A stretch of DNA of 47,073 nucleotides from Chitinophagales bacterium (GCA_015654695.1 JAATGJ010000059.1:1-47073), one strand, 5' to 3'; positions 22,825-32,165 are shown, counted from the first letter of the stretch. Numbers and translations: made by a program. The notes: a model not told the origin generated them from the sequence alone.

Positions 22825-24273
22825 TCACTCAACATCGTCCCTCAGCAACGGCATACTCATACAATGAAAACCACCTCTTGCCCTTGATAGTTCTGCGGAA
22901 GGCATGGTTATCAGGGTATCGTGCATATCCTCTACTTTTATTTCCCCGCTTTCTAATTTTGATACGAGTTCATGCGCATGAATAATGGTAAAGCCGGCTT
23001 CTTTAAAAGCTTCTACGGTTTTATCGTTGCGGTCATAGCCAAGTACCACACCTTCCTTTAGCGCCAGCAGGTTGCAGGAGTCAGTCCATTGCTCACGGGC
23101 GTCAAACGGAAATTCATTATTGCCGGAATAAATGAACTTTACTTCTTCTTTTGAATGAAGATCTTTTTCACTGATATCGGTCAGCAGTTCTTCAAGGTTG
23201 TCATAATAATCAGGATTGGAGGGGTCTTTTTTCCTGAATTGCGTGATCTCTATTTTATCTTCTTTTCTTTTCCCTTCCAGTATCCGTTGCACAGGGTCTG
23301 CATCTTCTTTCTTGATAGATTTTTTAGAAAAGTTGCCCAGCATTACCCACATATTTCTTTTCACCTGCGTGAAGATGGTATCAATATGCATATAATCCCG
23401 TTTCTTAGGGATTTTCACTACGGTGATCTTTTTCACAATATTCTTTTCAAACAATATAGTGATCACCTGGTGGGCTGCTTCCTGGCTGGTTCTTTCGCTC
23501 AGGCCGATCAACAGGTGATCTTTTGTTACCACCATGATATCGCCACCTTCCAGTGTTACTTTTTTATCATCTCCCTCTTTGGGTAAAAGAAAATGATGCG
23601 AAGTGTCAGGTATTTCAATAATATTATCCCGGTACGCCGCAAACATCGGGTGGTTGAAGAAGATATATTTCACCAGCAGCGCTTCCCTGGTTCTCGCTTT
23701 TTTAGCCGGTTTATTTAATAATACATGATCATTGATCACGATACCAATATCCCTTGTAAAAATAAGATTAGGCACAGGAGGGAAGAGCATTTCCTCTTCG
23801 TTCACGGAACCGCTGATAAAAACTTTTGCCAGTTGTACAGATGAAATGGAAGCCAGTTCATTTTGCTTCTGGTAAGAACAATTTTCTATAGCGCAAACAG
23901 AGGCAATTAACTTTAATCGTATTTCATGATCTTCGAGTATATCCGCCAGCAGCCATTGCAGCTCTACTACTTTATCAGACTGGAAAAAATCAAGGTGGCC
24001 CGGTTTGTAAAAATTGAATTTATTTTTTTTATCATCAATTTCTTTCAGGCGACCCTTTATCTTGCCTGGATCAAGAAAATACAGGAGCAGCTTTGTATAA
24101 TAATCATATTCTTTTCTCCGTATCGTTTCAAGATGAACGATATCTTCAAATAGCCAGTCCTGCGCTTTGGAGGGCACTACTTTTCCCAGGCCGCTGTCAG
24201 GACTATGAACGAGCAACCGTTTAAGGGTACCTACTTCAGATGTAACAGATATTTTATTGTCTTTTTTTGCCAT
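22825..24273 (-). CDS. Arginine deiminase-like amidinotransferase-fold enzyme
   Basis: The 482-residue protein is longer than classical arginine deiminases, mainly through an inserted region around residues 330-400. Recognisable parts are SEVGTLKRLLVHSPDSGLGKVVPSKA at the start, FTRDIGIVINDHVLLNKPAKKAR, LEGGDIMVV, HIDTIFTQV with the catalytic His, DSCNLLALKEGVVLGYDRN, and Cys471 in GGFHCMSMPLL. These match the deiminase catalytic set. Predicted reaction: arginine to citrulline plus ammonia. It is upstream of ctlX on the same strand. Exact substrate is inferred. Confidence 0.85.
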   Translation of the reverse strand: MAKKDNKISVTSEVGTLKRLLVHSPDSGLGKVVPSKAQDWLFEDIVHLETIRRKEYDYYTKLLLYFLDPGKIKGRLKEIDDKKNKFNFYKPGHLDFFQSDKVVELQWLLADILEDHEIRLKLIASVCAIENCSYQKQNELASISSVQLAKVFISGSVNEEEMLFPPVPNLIFTRDIGIVINDHVLLNKPAKKARTREALLVKYIFFNHPMFAAYRDNIIEIPDTSHHFLLPKEGDDKKVTLEGGDIMVVTKDHLLIGLSERTSQEAAHQVITILFEKNIVKKITVVKIPKKRDYMHIDTIFTQVKRNMWVMLGNFSKKSIKKEDADPVQRILEGKRKEDKIEITQFRKKDPSNPDYYDNLEELLTDISEKDLHSKEEVKFIYSGNNEFPFDAREQWTDSCNLLALKEGVVLGYDRNDKTVEAFKEAGFTIIHAHELVSKLESGEIKVEDMHDTLITMPSAELSRARGGFHCMSMPLLRDDVE

Positions 24274-24531
24274 GGTAATTCAATTTTTCAAATAACAGAC
24301 CAGGGAAGCTACGATGGCTTCATTGCCATTGGGTGCAGCCGCAACATTAATCCGGGATATAGAAATTGGCCGGCAGCATTCCGGAAAATTTAATAATGTG
24401 CGTCATATAAAAGGGAAAAAGCATAGAAACTGTAACCAGTTTACAAAAATAAGGCAAATGCACGGTCAACAGATTAACAACTTGGAGGTTGAAAGGTTCC
24501 GTTTCTTATTGACCTGTAAACTTACCCACTT

Positions 24532-25320
24532 TCATTCATGCGCTGCGAGGATAGGAACAGAACTATGGAAAACCAATTTTTTGGTGTGGCTGGCACTGAA
24601 CATTCTGTTGATGAAAGAATGATTTTTGGGAATGACGATCAGCAGGTCAATACTCCTGTCTTTGGTAAATTGTTCAATTGCCTCATAAAAATCATTCATG
24701 CCGATAAAATAAAATTCAGGATTGAATTCAGTAAACATTTTCTGCATACTATTTCTTTCGGCAAGGTATTCATCGGTCAGCGCTACGTAATGCTCATTGT
24801 CCACATTCACAATATGAAGGGTGGCATTGAACATATGCAGAACGGTTTTTATCGCCAGCGCCGGGGTGGTCATCTCTACGTTTTTGAAATCGGATGTCAG
24901 TGCGATATTCTTTATGCCTGCATAGTTGCAAACATGCGGTACGATCATCACCGGGCACACATTCTGATCAGCCATTTTGAGTGTATTACTGCCAGTGAGC
25001 AGTTGCTGCCATTCATCTTTTTCAGATATTCCCATTACGATCAGTTCAGCTGATTTCTGGTAAGCCAGCCTGCCGAGACAATCAATCAGGTTTTCGCCAT
25101 ACTCTTTTATGCATTCTATATTATCTGTAACGCCTTTTTGCAAAAATTCACTTTTCAGGCTTTCCAGGTATTTGCCTGCTGTTTCTGATTCTTCCTGGTC
25201 GCTGAACATGTTATATAGTATCACATGGGCGTCGGGATTCCCGCTTAGCATATCGGCAGCATACCGGGCCGCATTCAAAGAGGTTTCTGAAAAATCAACG
25301 GGGATGATTACATCTTTCAT
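24532..25320 (-). CDS. Universal stress protein, two UspA domains
   Basis: The 262-residue protein starts at MKDVIIPVDFSETSLNAARYA; the ORF is open 19 codons further upstream, but the Usp strand starts here. Domain 1 has VMGISEKDEWQQLLTGSNTLKM, close to the G-x2-G-x9-GS nucleotide-binding motif. Domain 2 (from about residue 140, GIKNIALTSDFKNVEM) has a degenerate motif (ASHTKKLVFHSSVPIL). Tandem Usp proteins in this phylum respond to stress or starvation and may bind ATP in one domain only. It is a single gene. Confidence 0.9.
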   Translation of the reverse strand: MKDVIIPVDFSETSLNAARYAADMLSGNPDAHVILYNMFSDQEESETAGKYLESLKSEFLQKGVTDNIECIKEYGENLIDCLGRLAYQKSAELIVMGISEKDEWQQLLTGSNTLKMADQNVCPVMIVPHVCNYAGIKNIALTSDFKNVEMTTPALAIKTVLHMFNATLHIVNVDNEHYVALTDEYLAERNSMQKMFTEFNPEFYFIGMNDFYEAIEQFTKDRSIDLLIVIPKNHSFINRMFSASHTKKLVFHSSVPILAAHE

Positions 25321-25393
25321 TGCAGTTTGTTTTGTTTTTAATCCGGACAAAGAAACAGAAAAAATCAGGCTTCGCAAATTATAGTATTACCCA

Positions 25394-26083
25394 TCAGGTT
25401 AATGCAAAATCAACTGCGGCAGCGGCATGTATCCTGGCCGTATCAAAAACAGGCACAGGGACATCCCGGGGCTGGATAAGCAATGGAATTTCTGTGCAGC
25501 CAAGTATTATTCCTTCTGCGCCATCAGCAATCATCTCCTGTATGACTGCAAGATAGCGGGCCCGTGTTTCATCTTTGATCAGCCCCCTTCCCAGTTCTTC
25601 AAAGATAGTTGTGTGGATAAATTGCCGGTCTTCCTCTCCGGGAATCATTGTATCAATCCCATTGTCTCTGAGTTTTGATGTAAAAAAGTCAAGCTCCATC
25701 GTAAACTTAGTACCGAGCAGGCCAATCCTTTTCAGGTTTTTACTTTTGATAGCAGCAGCAGTGGCAACAGCAATATGAATGACGGGCAAACCAATTGCAG
25801 CTTCAGCTTTTTCAGCTATGAGGTGCATGGTATTGGCGCAAAGCACAATGGCTTTTGCACCGGCATTTTTCAAATGTTCGCCGGCCTCAGCCACCATTTT
25901 GAGATTTGCCTCCCAGTCGTTGGCGTCATTATTTTTTTTAATGTCTGCATAGTTGAATGAATAAATAATGCATTCAGCAAAATTAAGACCACCCAGCTTT
26001 TCATTAATGCCTTCATTGATCAGTTTGTAATAATCCATGGTAGATACCCAGCTGATGCCTCCTATTAGTCCAAGTGTTTTCAT
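25394..26083 (-). CDS. Aspartate/glutamate racemase family protein
   Basis: The 229-residue protein has the cofactor-independent racemase layout. It opens MKTLGLIGGISWVSTMDYYK, with catalytic Cys82 in LCANTMHL and the second Cys196 in LGCTEIPLL. Both catalytic cysteines and nearby Thr/Asn residues are intact, so racemisation of Asp, Glu or a related amino acid is expected. Its ATG overlaps the stop of the upstream frameshifted cyclophilin-like gene (ATGA, 26080-26083), so the two were co-translated. Confidence 0.92.
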   Translation of the reverse strand: MKTLGLIGGISWVSTMDYYKLINEGINEKLGGLNFAECIIYSFNYADIKKNNDANDWEANLKMVAEAGEHLKNAGAKAIVLCANTMHLIAEKAEAAIGLPVIHIAVATAAAIKSKNLKRIGLLGTKFTMELDFFTSKLRDNGIDTMIPGEEDRQFIHTTIFEELGRGLIKDETRARYLAVIQEMIADGAEGIILGCTEIPLLIQPRDVPVPVFDTARIHAAAAVDFALT

Positions 26084-26501
26084 CTTAATTGTAGTTTTTC
26101 AAAGCCCAGTTCCTGTTCGCCCTGTTTCCATATCTTTTCACCCGGATCCTTCAGTAAAGCCAGGTCATCATCCATTACTTTTCCAAATATATTACCGCAG
26201 TCAACCAGTTTACCTTCGCCGTAAAATATACCCATGCACTTTGCGATCTTATTACGGCCTGGTTTCAACGGGGCAATTATAATTTCTCCGGCCATTGCAA
26301 ATATGGAAGCATTTTCCTGTGGTATGTCAAGAAGAGGCGCATCGGCAATCCATATCTCGGATCCCGATACCCTTGCGTGCAGGAAGGTTCGTGAAAAGGG
26401 CAGCGCTTTGAAAAAGCGTCGCAGGTTAACGGTGCGTGTACATAATAGAACTGGAAACGAATGGCCTGGTTATCCGCTGCCCGGATAGAGAAATCTGTCA
26501 T
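26080..26501 (-). pseudogene. DUF3830/cyclophilin-like gene with one-base frameshift
   Basis: From the ATG at 26501 the frame reads MTDFSIRAADNQAIRFQFYYVHAPLTCDAF, then turns to unrelated sequence. In the neighbouring frame the protein continues FFKALPFSRTFLHARVSGSEIWIADAPL and NASIFAMAGEIIIAPLKPGRN to a stop at 26080. The break lies at a five-T run on the minus strand (26411-26415); a six-T run would restore 140 codons. The joined product matches the small cyclophilin-like beta-barrel family (DUF3830 type) that often sits beside amino-acid racemases. A sequencing or assembly error in the homopolymer is as likely as true decay. The short intact 3' frame starting at 26295 is only the C-terminal half. 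Confidence 0.8.
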
Positions 26502-26586
26502 TGGATAGTTTAATTGGGTAAAGTTAATGAAGTTGGTAAATTTAGTTAACGGTATTATAGCTAATTTAGAACGATAATTTTTTGTT

Positions 26587-27165
26587 GTGACAAAAACAAG
26601 ATTAGAAGCATTCAGTGATGGCGTACTGGCTATCATTATCACGATCATGGTGCTGGAATTAAAAACCCCGCACGGGACGGACTGGCAGGCGATTAAACCA
26701 CTTGTGCCGGTTTTTATAAGTTATGTATTAAGCTTTACCCTTATCGCTATTTATTGGGGTAATCATCACCACCTGTTCCATACGGTGTCACATATTAACA
26801 GTAAGATCATCTGGGCCAATACGCATTTGCTTTTCTGGCTATCCCTTATTCCATTTGGCACCGGCTGGATGGGGGAGAATCATTTTGATACTATTTCTGT
26901 AGCTGTATATGCCGGATTGCTGGCTCTTTGCGGTATAGCCTATTATATTTTGCTTATGGTAATTGTAGGGAGCCATCCCGGCAATACCCATTTGCGTGAG
27001 CCACTTCGCAAACAATCGAAAAAAGGGATGGCCTCTGTCATCATTTATTTTTTGGCTATCCCCGTAGCTTTTATTCATCCCACTATTTCAGCTATACTTT
27101 TTTTTATGGTAACTATTATGTGGCTGATACCCGACAGAAATATTGAAAAGGCGCTGAAAGAATAA
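26587..27165 (+). CDS. TMEM175 (DUF1211) family potassium channel
   Basis: The 192-residue membrane protein starts with GTG at 26587. It opens TKTRLEAFSDGVLAIIITIMVLELKTP, with the family-defining FSD motif at 9-11, which lines the pore of bacterial TMEM175 channels. Six hydrophobic helices follow, among them FISYVLSFTLIAIYWGNHHHLFH. Known homologs form tetrameric K+-selective leak channels. It is divergent from the racemase/cyclophilin-like pair. Confidence 0.92.
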   Translation: MTKTRLEAFSDGVLAIIITIMVLELKTPHGTDWQAIKPLVPVFISYVLSFTLIAIYWGNHHHLFHTVSHINSKIIWANTHLLFWLSLIPFGTGWMGENHFDTISVAVYAGLLALCGIAYYILLMVIVGSHPGNTHLREPLRKQSKKGMASVIIYFLAIPVAFIHPTISAILFFMVTIMWLIPDRNIEKALKE

Positions 27166-27200
27166 AATGCATGTGATTAAAATTTGTCAAAAACATCCAT

Positions 27201-28109
27201 ATGAAAAAATTACTTGCTCTGTCATTTTTATATATGCTTGCATCCAATTATGCAACATCGCAGGTCATCATACCACTATATGAGAAAATACCAAACAGTA
27301 AACCTTCGGCTGATAGAGAAAAAAGCGTGGTAACAGATGGAATATTGCGGGTAAGTAAGGTTTCTGTTCCTTCTTTAGCTATGTACACAGCCACTACGCA
27401 AAATGATAAAAAAACAGCAGTGATCATTTGCCCGGGTGGCGGTTACGGTATATTAGCCGCCAGTCATGAAGGATCGGATGTCGCCAAATTATTTAATGAA
27501 TGGGGTATTACCGCTTTTGTATTAAAATACCGTTTGCCTGATGATTCTATCATGATAGATAAAACTATTGGCCCTCTCCAGGATGCACAAAGGGCTTTGC
27601 AGCTAGTAAGGGAGAATGCGCCAAAATGGAATATTGATCCGGCGAAAATTGGTATCATGGGTTTTTCAGCCGGCGGCCACCTGGCTGCTACAGCTTCTAC
27701 TCATTTCAGCAAAGCAGTTATTGATAATCCAAACAAGATTTCATTACGCCCTGATTTTTCCATACTGGCTTATCCGGTTATCAGTTTTACGGATAGCCTT
27801 GGGCATACAGGGAGCCGGAATAATTTGATAGGTAAAGACCCGTCGCTCGAAAAAATAAAGGAATATTCGAATGAGATGCAGGTAACTCCGAAAACACCTC
27901 CGGCATTTCTTGTACATGCCAGTGATGATAAAGTGGTGAAACCGGGAAACAGTATCAGCTATTATGAAGCGTTATTGAAAAATAATGTGTTGGCTGAATT
28001 GCATCTTTACCAGGAAGGCGGGCATGGCTTTGGGCTGAACAATAAAACGACAACTGATAAATGGGCGGAGAGACTGAAAAACTGGCTCCTGGCTAACGGT
28101 TATCTTTAG
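27201..28109 (+). CDS. Secreted alpha/beta hydrolase (carbohydrate-esterase-like)
   Basis: The 302-residue protein has a signal peptide (MKKLLALSFLYMLASNYATSQ). The hydrolase fold shows the oxyanion segment IICPGGGYGILAASHEG, the nucleophile elbow GFSAGGH, the acid in HASDDKVV, and the catalytic His in GGHGFGL. This set is typical of acetyl-xylan/sialate-type esterases of the BD-FAE/dienelactone-hydrolase-like group in Bacteroidota. Substrate is unknown; the presence of GH125 and GH13 in the window only loosely suggests glycans. The MOSC gene follows after 10 bases on the same strand. Confidence 0.88.
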   Translation: MKKLLALSFLYMLASNYATSQVIIPLYEKIPNSKPSADREKSVVTDGILRVSKVSVPSLAMYTATTQNDKKTAVIICPGGGYGILAASHEGSDVAKLFNEWGITAFVLKYRLPDDSIMIDKTIGPLQDAQRALQLVRENAPKWNIDPAKIGIMGFSAGGHLAATASTHFSKAVIDNPNKISLRPDFSILAYPVISFTDSLGHTGSRNNLIGKDPSLEKIKEYSNEMQVTPKTPPAFLVHASDDKVVKPGNSISYYEALLKNNVLAELHLYQEGGHGFGLNNKTTTDKWAERLKNWLLANGYL

Positions 28110-28119
28110 TAAAGCAGGT

Positions 28120-28911
28120 ATGAGTAAACGGATTGTTTCTGAAATATGGATTTATCCCGTCAAGTCACTGGGTGGCATCCGGCTGTCATCATCTAAAGTA
28201 TTACCCAAAGGTCTTGAGCATGACCGGCGATGGATGCTGATTGACGAAGAAAATAAATTCATGACACAAAGGGTTTATCCGCAGATGGCCCTTTTCAAAT
28301 TATCATGCGACCAGGGAAGTTTTATGATCCGTTACCGGGAAGAATCAATGAATCTTTCGATCGTTTCAGAAGGTAATTCTATTAAAGCTATTGTCTGGGA
28401 TGATACCGTTGAAGTATATGAAGTAAGCAAAGAGCATAACAATTGGTTCTCGAAAATTTTAGGAATGAATTGCCGGTTGGTTTCTTTCCCTGAAAATAAT
28501 ACAAGACCAGTTGATCCTCGTTATTCAATCAATAACGACCAGGTAAGTCTCGCAGATGGTTACCCGTTACTGGTCATTGGGCAAGCTTCATTAGATGATC
28601 TGAACGGACGGATGAAAAGTCCGTTGCCCATGAACCGGTTTCGTCCCAATATTGTTTTTACCGGCGGGGAACCTTATGAAGAGGACAGGTGGAGAAATTT
28701 CAGGATCGGTCTAAACCGGTTTACAGGAATAAAGCCCTGCTCAAGGTGCGTACTGACAACAGTGAACCAGGATACGGGTGTCAAAGGAATGGAACCGTTG
28801 GTAACGCTGGCCACTTATCGTAAGCGTGACAATAAAATTTATTTCGGTCAAAACCTTATTCCAATTGATCATCATAAAATTTCAGAAGGAGATGAGATCG
28901 TTTTGGAATAG
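28120..28911 (+). CDS. MOSC domain protein (mARC/YcbX-like)
   Basis: The 263-residue protein has the MOSC N-terminal barrel (SEIWIYPVKSLGGIRL and GLEHDRRWMLID) and a C-terminal MOSC domain with MNRFRPNIVF and the conserved Cys207 and Cys210 in PCSRC. The conserved Cys coordinates the molybdenum cofactor in YcbX and mARC, which reduce N-hydroxylated compounds. It lacks the ferredoxin domain found in some homologs, so an external electron donor is needed. It is probably co-transcribed with the esterase gene. Confidence 0.92.
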   Translation: MSKRIVSEIWIYPVKSLGGIRLSSSKVLPKGLEHDRRWMLIDEENKFMTQRVYPQMALFKLSCDQGSFMIRYREESMNLSIVSEGNSIKAIVWDDTVEVYEVSKEHNNWFSKILGMNCRLVSFPENNTRPVDPRYSINNDQVSLADGYPLLVIGQASLDDLNGRMKSPLPMNRFRPNIVFTGGEPYEEDRWRNFRIGLNRFTGIKPCSRCVLTTVNQDTGVKGMEPLVTLATYRKRDNKIYFGQNLIPIDHHKISEGDEIVLE

Positions 28912-28979
28912 ATTGAAAAACGCCGGATATAAATCACGACTTTTTATATTAAATTCATAGCTTCCTTAAAACTATTGCA

Positions 28980-31094
28980 ATGGCCATACCAGTATCTGCG
29001 AAAATTATATTGCCAATTTTTATCATCACTATTTTTCTTCAAGGCTGTACAGAAAAATCTTCACAGGCTTACAACAAATGGGAAGAATACCTGGGCGGAC
29101 CTGGCAGAAACCATTATTCATCTCTTACACAGATCAACCCGGATAATGTAAAAAACCTGAAAGTAGCGTGGACATATTCAGCGCCTGACAGCGGACAAAT
29201 GCAAATGACACCTATTATAGTGGATGGTGTATTGTATGGTGTGACGGCAACTGTGCAGGCATTCGCCCTTGATGCTGCAACCGGTAAAGAGATATGGCGT
29301 TTTGCTGATACATTGCAGGCATGGCATAGCACCAGCAGGGGAGTGGCTTACTGGAGTGATGGAAAAGATAAACGTATACTTTATACTATAGGCCCCAGCC
29401 TGGTAGCATTGGATGCTGTAACAGGAAAATTGATTGAAAGCTTTGGTGAAAAAGGTAAAGTTGATTTGCATACCGGCTTGCCCGAAAGCGCAAAAGACAA
29501 ATTCATTATATCTAATACACCCGGAACTATTTTTGAAGATATGATCATCATGCCTGTTCGTGTCGCAGAAGATGAGAACGCAGCGCCGGGTGATATCAGG
29601 GCTTTTAATGTACGCACCGGAAAATTGGTGTGGAGTTTTCATACTATACCTTATCCCGGCGAACCTGGTTATGATACATGGCCGAAAGACACCTATAAAA
29701 ATTCAGAAGTGGGAGGAGCGAATAACTGGGCGGGTATGGCTGTTGACAGAGATGCAGGCGTATTATTTGTACCCACTGGTTCTGCAGCGCCTGATTTTTA
29801 TGGCGCCCATCGTACAGGCGCAAATCTATATGCTAATTGCCTGCTGGCATTAGATGGTAAAACCGGGAAACTGATCTGGCATTACCAGTTTATTCATCAT
29901 GATCTTTTGGACAGGGATCCCCCCGCTCCGCCTAATCTTATACAGGTAAAACAAAATGGAAAGACAATTGACGCGGTAGCGCAGGTTACCAAACAGGGAT
30001 ATGTTTTTGTATTTGATCGTAAAACCGGTACATCTTTATTTCCCATTGAAGAAGTAAAAGTTCCTGCTTCCGGTTTGACAGGTGAAGTGGCATGGCAAAC
30101 ACAACCTGTCCCTTCATTGCCTGAGCCTTTTGCAAGACAGGCTAATGAACTAACAGAAAATGATATCAGCCCTTATGCGGAGAATAAAGAAGAATTGCTG
30201 AACATTTTCAGGAAATCTGATAAAAGATTATTTGCGCCTCCTGGTTTAGAAGGAACATTTTTATTACCGGGTTACGATGGTGGTGCGGAATGGGGTGGTG
30301 CAGCAGCCGATCCCGGTGAAGGTATCCTGTATGTGAATTCAAGTGAAATGGCATGGATACTGAAAATGGAACTTGCTACGGGCCAGGACAATTCTTTATC
30401 GCCTGGTGAAAATTTATATCTCAATTTTTGTTCCGCTTGTCATGGAAAAGATCTTTTGGGAAAACCACAAAGCGGTTATCCTTCCTTAGTTAACATAGAC
30501 CAGAAACGTGATAAAGATTTTGTTGATAAGCTTGTCGTATCCGGCAAAGGTATGATGCCCGGTCTTCCTTATATTTCTGACGAACAACGGAGAGCTGTAA
30601 TAGCTTTTTTATTTAATGAAGAAAAGAAAGAAGTTAAAACTACTGCAATAACAAACGGCAAACCTTTTCTGCCGTATAAACATGCAGGATATAATAAATT
30701 TTTAGACAGTAAAGGATTGCCGGGTATTTCGCCACCCTGGGGAACACTGAATGCGATTGATCTGAATACAGGAGAATATCTATGGAAGATCCCTTTTGGT
30801 GAAACACCGGAATTGCAGCAAAAAGGGTTTCCGCCAACGGGTTGTGAAAGTTATGGTGGCCCGGTTGTTACCGCCAGCGGTTTATTATTTATTGCTGCAA
30901 CTAAAGATGGAAAATTCCGCGCCTTTGATAAAAAAACCGGTAAGTTATTATGGGAAACGCAACTACCCGTACCTGCTTTTGCTACACCGGCTACTTATGA
31001 AATAAACGGGAAACAATATATAGTAATGGCCTGTGGTGGTGCAAAACTTGGAATGCCCAAAGGCAATACAATAATGGCATTTGCACTTGATTAA
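28980..31094 (+). CDS. PQQ-dependent dehydrogenase lipoprotein with an internal cytochrome c domain
   Basis: The 704-residue protein has a lipoprotein signal (lipobox FLQGC, Cys23). The first part is a PQQ-type beta-propeller (WEEYLGGPGRNHYSSLTQINPDNV at the start; repeated ALDAATGKEIW and FNVRTGKLVWSF blades). A class I cytochrome c domain is inserted at about residues 470-545, with haem site CSACH (484-488) and axial Met in GKGMMPG (525-526). The propeller then resumes (NAIDLNTGEYLWKIPFGE) and closes. Such quinohaemoproteins oxidise alcohols or sugars in the periplasm, passing electrons from PQQ to the haem. No pqq biosynthesis genes are near, so PQQ may be taken up. Confidence 0.9.
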   Translation: MAIPVSAKIILPIFIITIFLQGCTEKSSQAYNKWEEYLGGPGRNHYSSLTQINPDNVKNLKVAWTYSAPDSGQMQMTPIIVDGVLYGVTATVQAFALDAATGKEIWRFADTLQAWHSTSRGVAYWSDGKDKRILYTIGPSLVALDAVTGKLIESFGEKGKVDLHTGLPESAKDKFIISNTPGTIFEDMIIMPVRVAEDENAAPGDIRAFNVRTGKLVWSFHTIPYPGEPGYDTWPKDTYKNSEVGGANNWAGMAVDRDAGVLFVPTGSAAPDFYGAHRTGANLYANCLLALDGKTGKLIWHYQFIHHDLLDRDPPAPPNLIQVKQNGKTIDAVAQVTKQGYVFVFDRKTGTSLFPIEEVKVPASGLTGEVAWQTQPVPSLPEPFARQANELTENDISPYAENKEELLNIFRKSDKRLFAPPGLEGTFLLPGYDGGAEWGGAAADPGEGILYVNSSEMAWILKMELATGQDNSLSPGENLYLNFCSACHGKDLLGKPQSGYPSLVNIDQKRDKDFVDKLVVSGKGMMPGLPYISDEQRRAVIAFLFNEEKKEVKTTAITNGKPFLPYKHAGYNKFLDSKGLPGISPPWGTLNAIDLNTGEYLWKIPFGETPELQQKGFPPTGCESYGGPVVTASGLLFIAATKDGKFRAFDKKTGKLLWETQLPVPAFATPATYEINGKQYIVMACGGAKLGMPKGNTIMAFALD

Positions 31095-31144
31095 ACAATT
31101 TATGCCACGGGCTGTTTTGATATTTCCCTGTTGATTAAATTCTC

Positions 31145-32053
31145 ATGACGATACAAAAGCAAAAAACAAGAAACCGCTGGTTCCGGCGGTTATTACGGAT
31201 AATGATCGTTCTGATCGGTTTATTTATTATTGCCTGTTTTATTTTTGATCACTATGTGCAGTTTCGCAAATCAGATAAAGAACTGAAAAAAGTATTTGCG
31301 GAAAAAAATCTTGATGCTACAATCAATTATTATACTACACATGACAGGACTTTGCGATATGCCAGTTCCGGTGATGACAGTCTCCCTACGCTGTTAATGT
31401 TGCATGGCTCACCGGGTTCTATCAGTTACTACGCCGCCCGCTTTGCAGATACTGCGATCAGGAATCATTTCAAAGTATATGCAGTTGACCGTCCCGGTTA
31501 TGGCTATTCGGGTTTTGGCGATCCTGAACCTTCTATTCAAAAACAATCGGAAATGATCAGGCCCATACTCGATAGCCTGAACAAAGCCAAACATCCTATT
31601 ATTATCATGGGTGGATCGTATGGATCATCAGTTGCTTGCAGGCTGGCCATGGATCATCCTGAACTGGTAGATGGCCTGGTATTGACCGGGCCTTCATTAG
31701 GGCCTGGCATGGAAACATATCTTTGGTTTACACATATTGTCGAACATGCTTCGATCCGCTGGTTTATTCCCCGTTTATTCAAATCGGCGAATACGGAAAA
31801 AGTTTATCATAGAAAGGAACTGGAGAAAATGCTTCCTTACTGGAAGAATATACGGGTACCCGTTATATACCTGCAGGGTGAGAAAGATAATATTATTGAT
31901 ACATCCAATGCCGGTTTTGCCAGGCAGCAATTAGTGAACGTGCCTTATCTTGATATTAAATTTATAAAAGGCAGGGAGCACAGGCTCGCCCAGTTTGAAT
32001 GGCCAACGATCCGGGAAAGTATAATGAGAGTATATCAAATGGCGAAGAAATGA
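31145..32053 (+). CDS. Membrane-anchored alpha/beta hydrolase
   Basis: The 302-residue protein has a basic start followed by one transmembrane helix (MIVLIGLFIIACFIFDHYV, about 20-38), so the catalytic domain faces the periplasm. The fold shows TLLMLHGSPGSISYY, DRPGYGYSGFG, the nucleophile Ser in GGSYGSS, and a likely acid in LQGEKDNIID with a C-terminal His in GREHRLAQFEW. It resembles haloalkane-dehalogenase/epoxide-hydrolase-like hydrolases; the substrate is unknown. It follows the PQQ dehydrogenase by 50 bases. Confidence 0.85.
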   Translation: MTIQKQKTRNRWFRRLLRIMIVLIGLFIIACFIFDHYVQFRKSDKELKKVFAEKNLDATINYYTTHDRTLRYASSGDDSLPTLLMLHGSPGSISYYAARFADTAIRNHFKVYAVDRPGYGYSGFGDPEPSIQKQSEMIRPILDSLNKAKHPIIIMGGSYGSSVACRLAMDHPELVDGLVLTGPSLGPGMETYLWFTHIVEHASIRWFIPRLFKSANTEKVYHRKELEKMLPYWKNIRVPVIYLQGEKDNIIDTSNAGFARQQLVNVPYLDIKFIKGREHRLAQFEWPTIRESIMRVYQMAKK

Positions 32054-32071
32054 GCCTGTCAAAAATGTTTT

Positions 32072-32165
32072 GGAACACAACGAACACCAGGAAAACACGA
32101 AGCACACGACGGAATTATGTAACACATTTTTGTGTACTTCGGGTACGTTGTGTTCTTTGTGTTAC
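32072..32165. repeat. Degenerate inverted repeat of AACACAA/GAACAC words
   Basis: The left arm GGAACACAACGAACACC with related words (32072-32109) mirrors the right arm ending TACGTTGTGTTCTTTGTG (32123-32165). Alignment shows most bases matching with small gaps. It has the same style as the repeats at 11.1 and 20.0 kb but different words. Confidence 0.75.

Noticed and set aside
26277-26648. 123-codon ORF as an independent gene
   Set aside because: Its start overlaps the TMEM175 gene; only the part from the ATG at 26501 belongs to the frameshifted cyclophilin-like gene.
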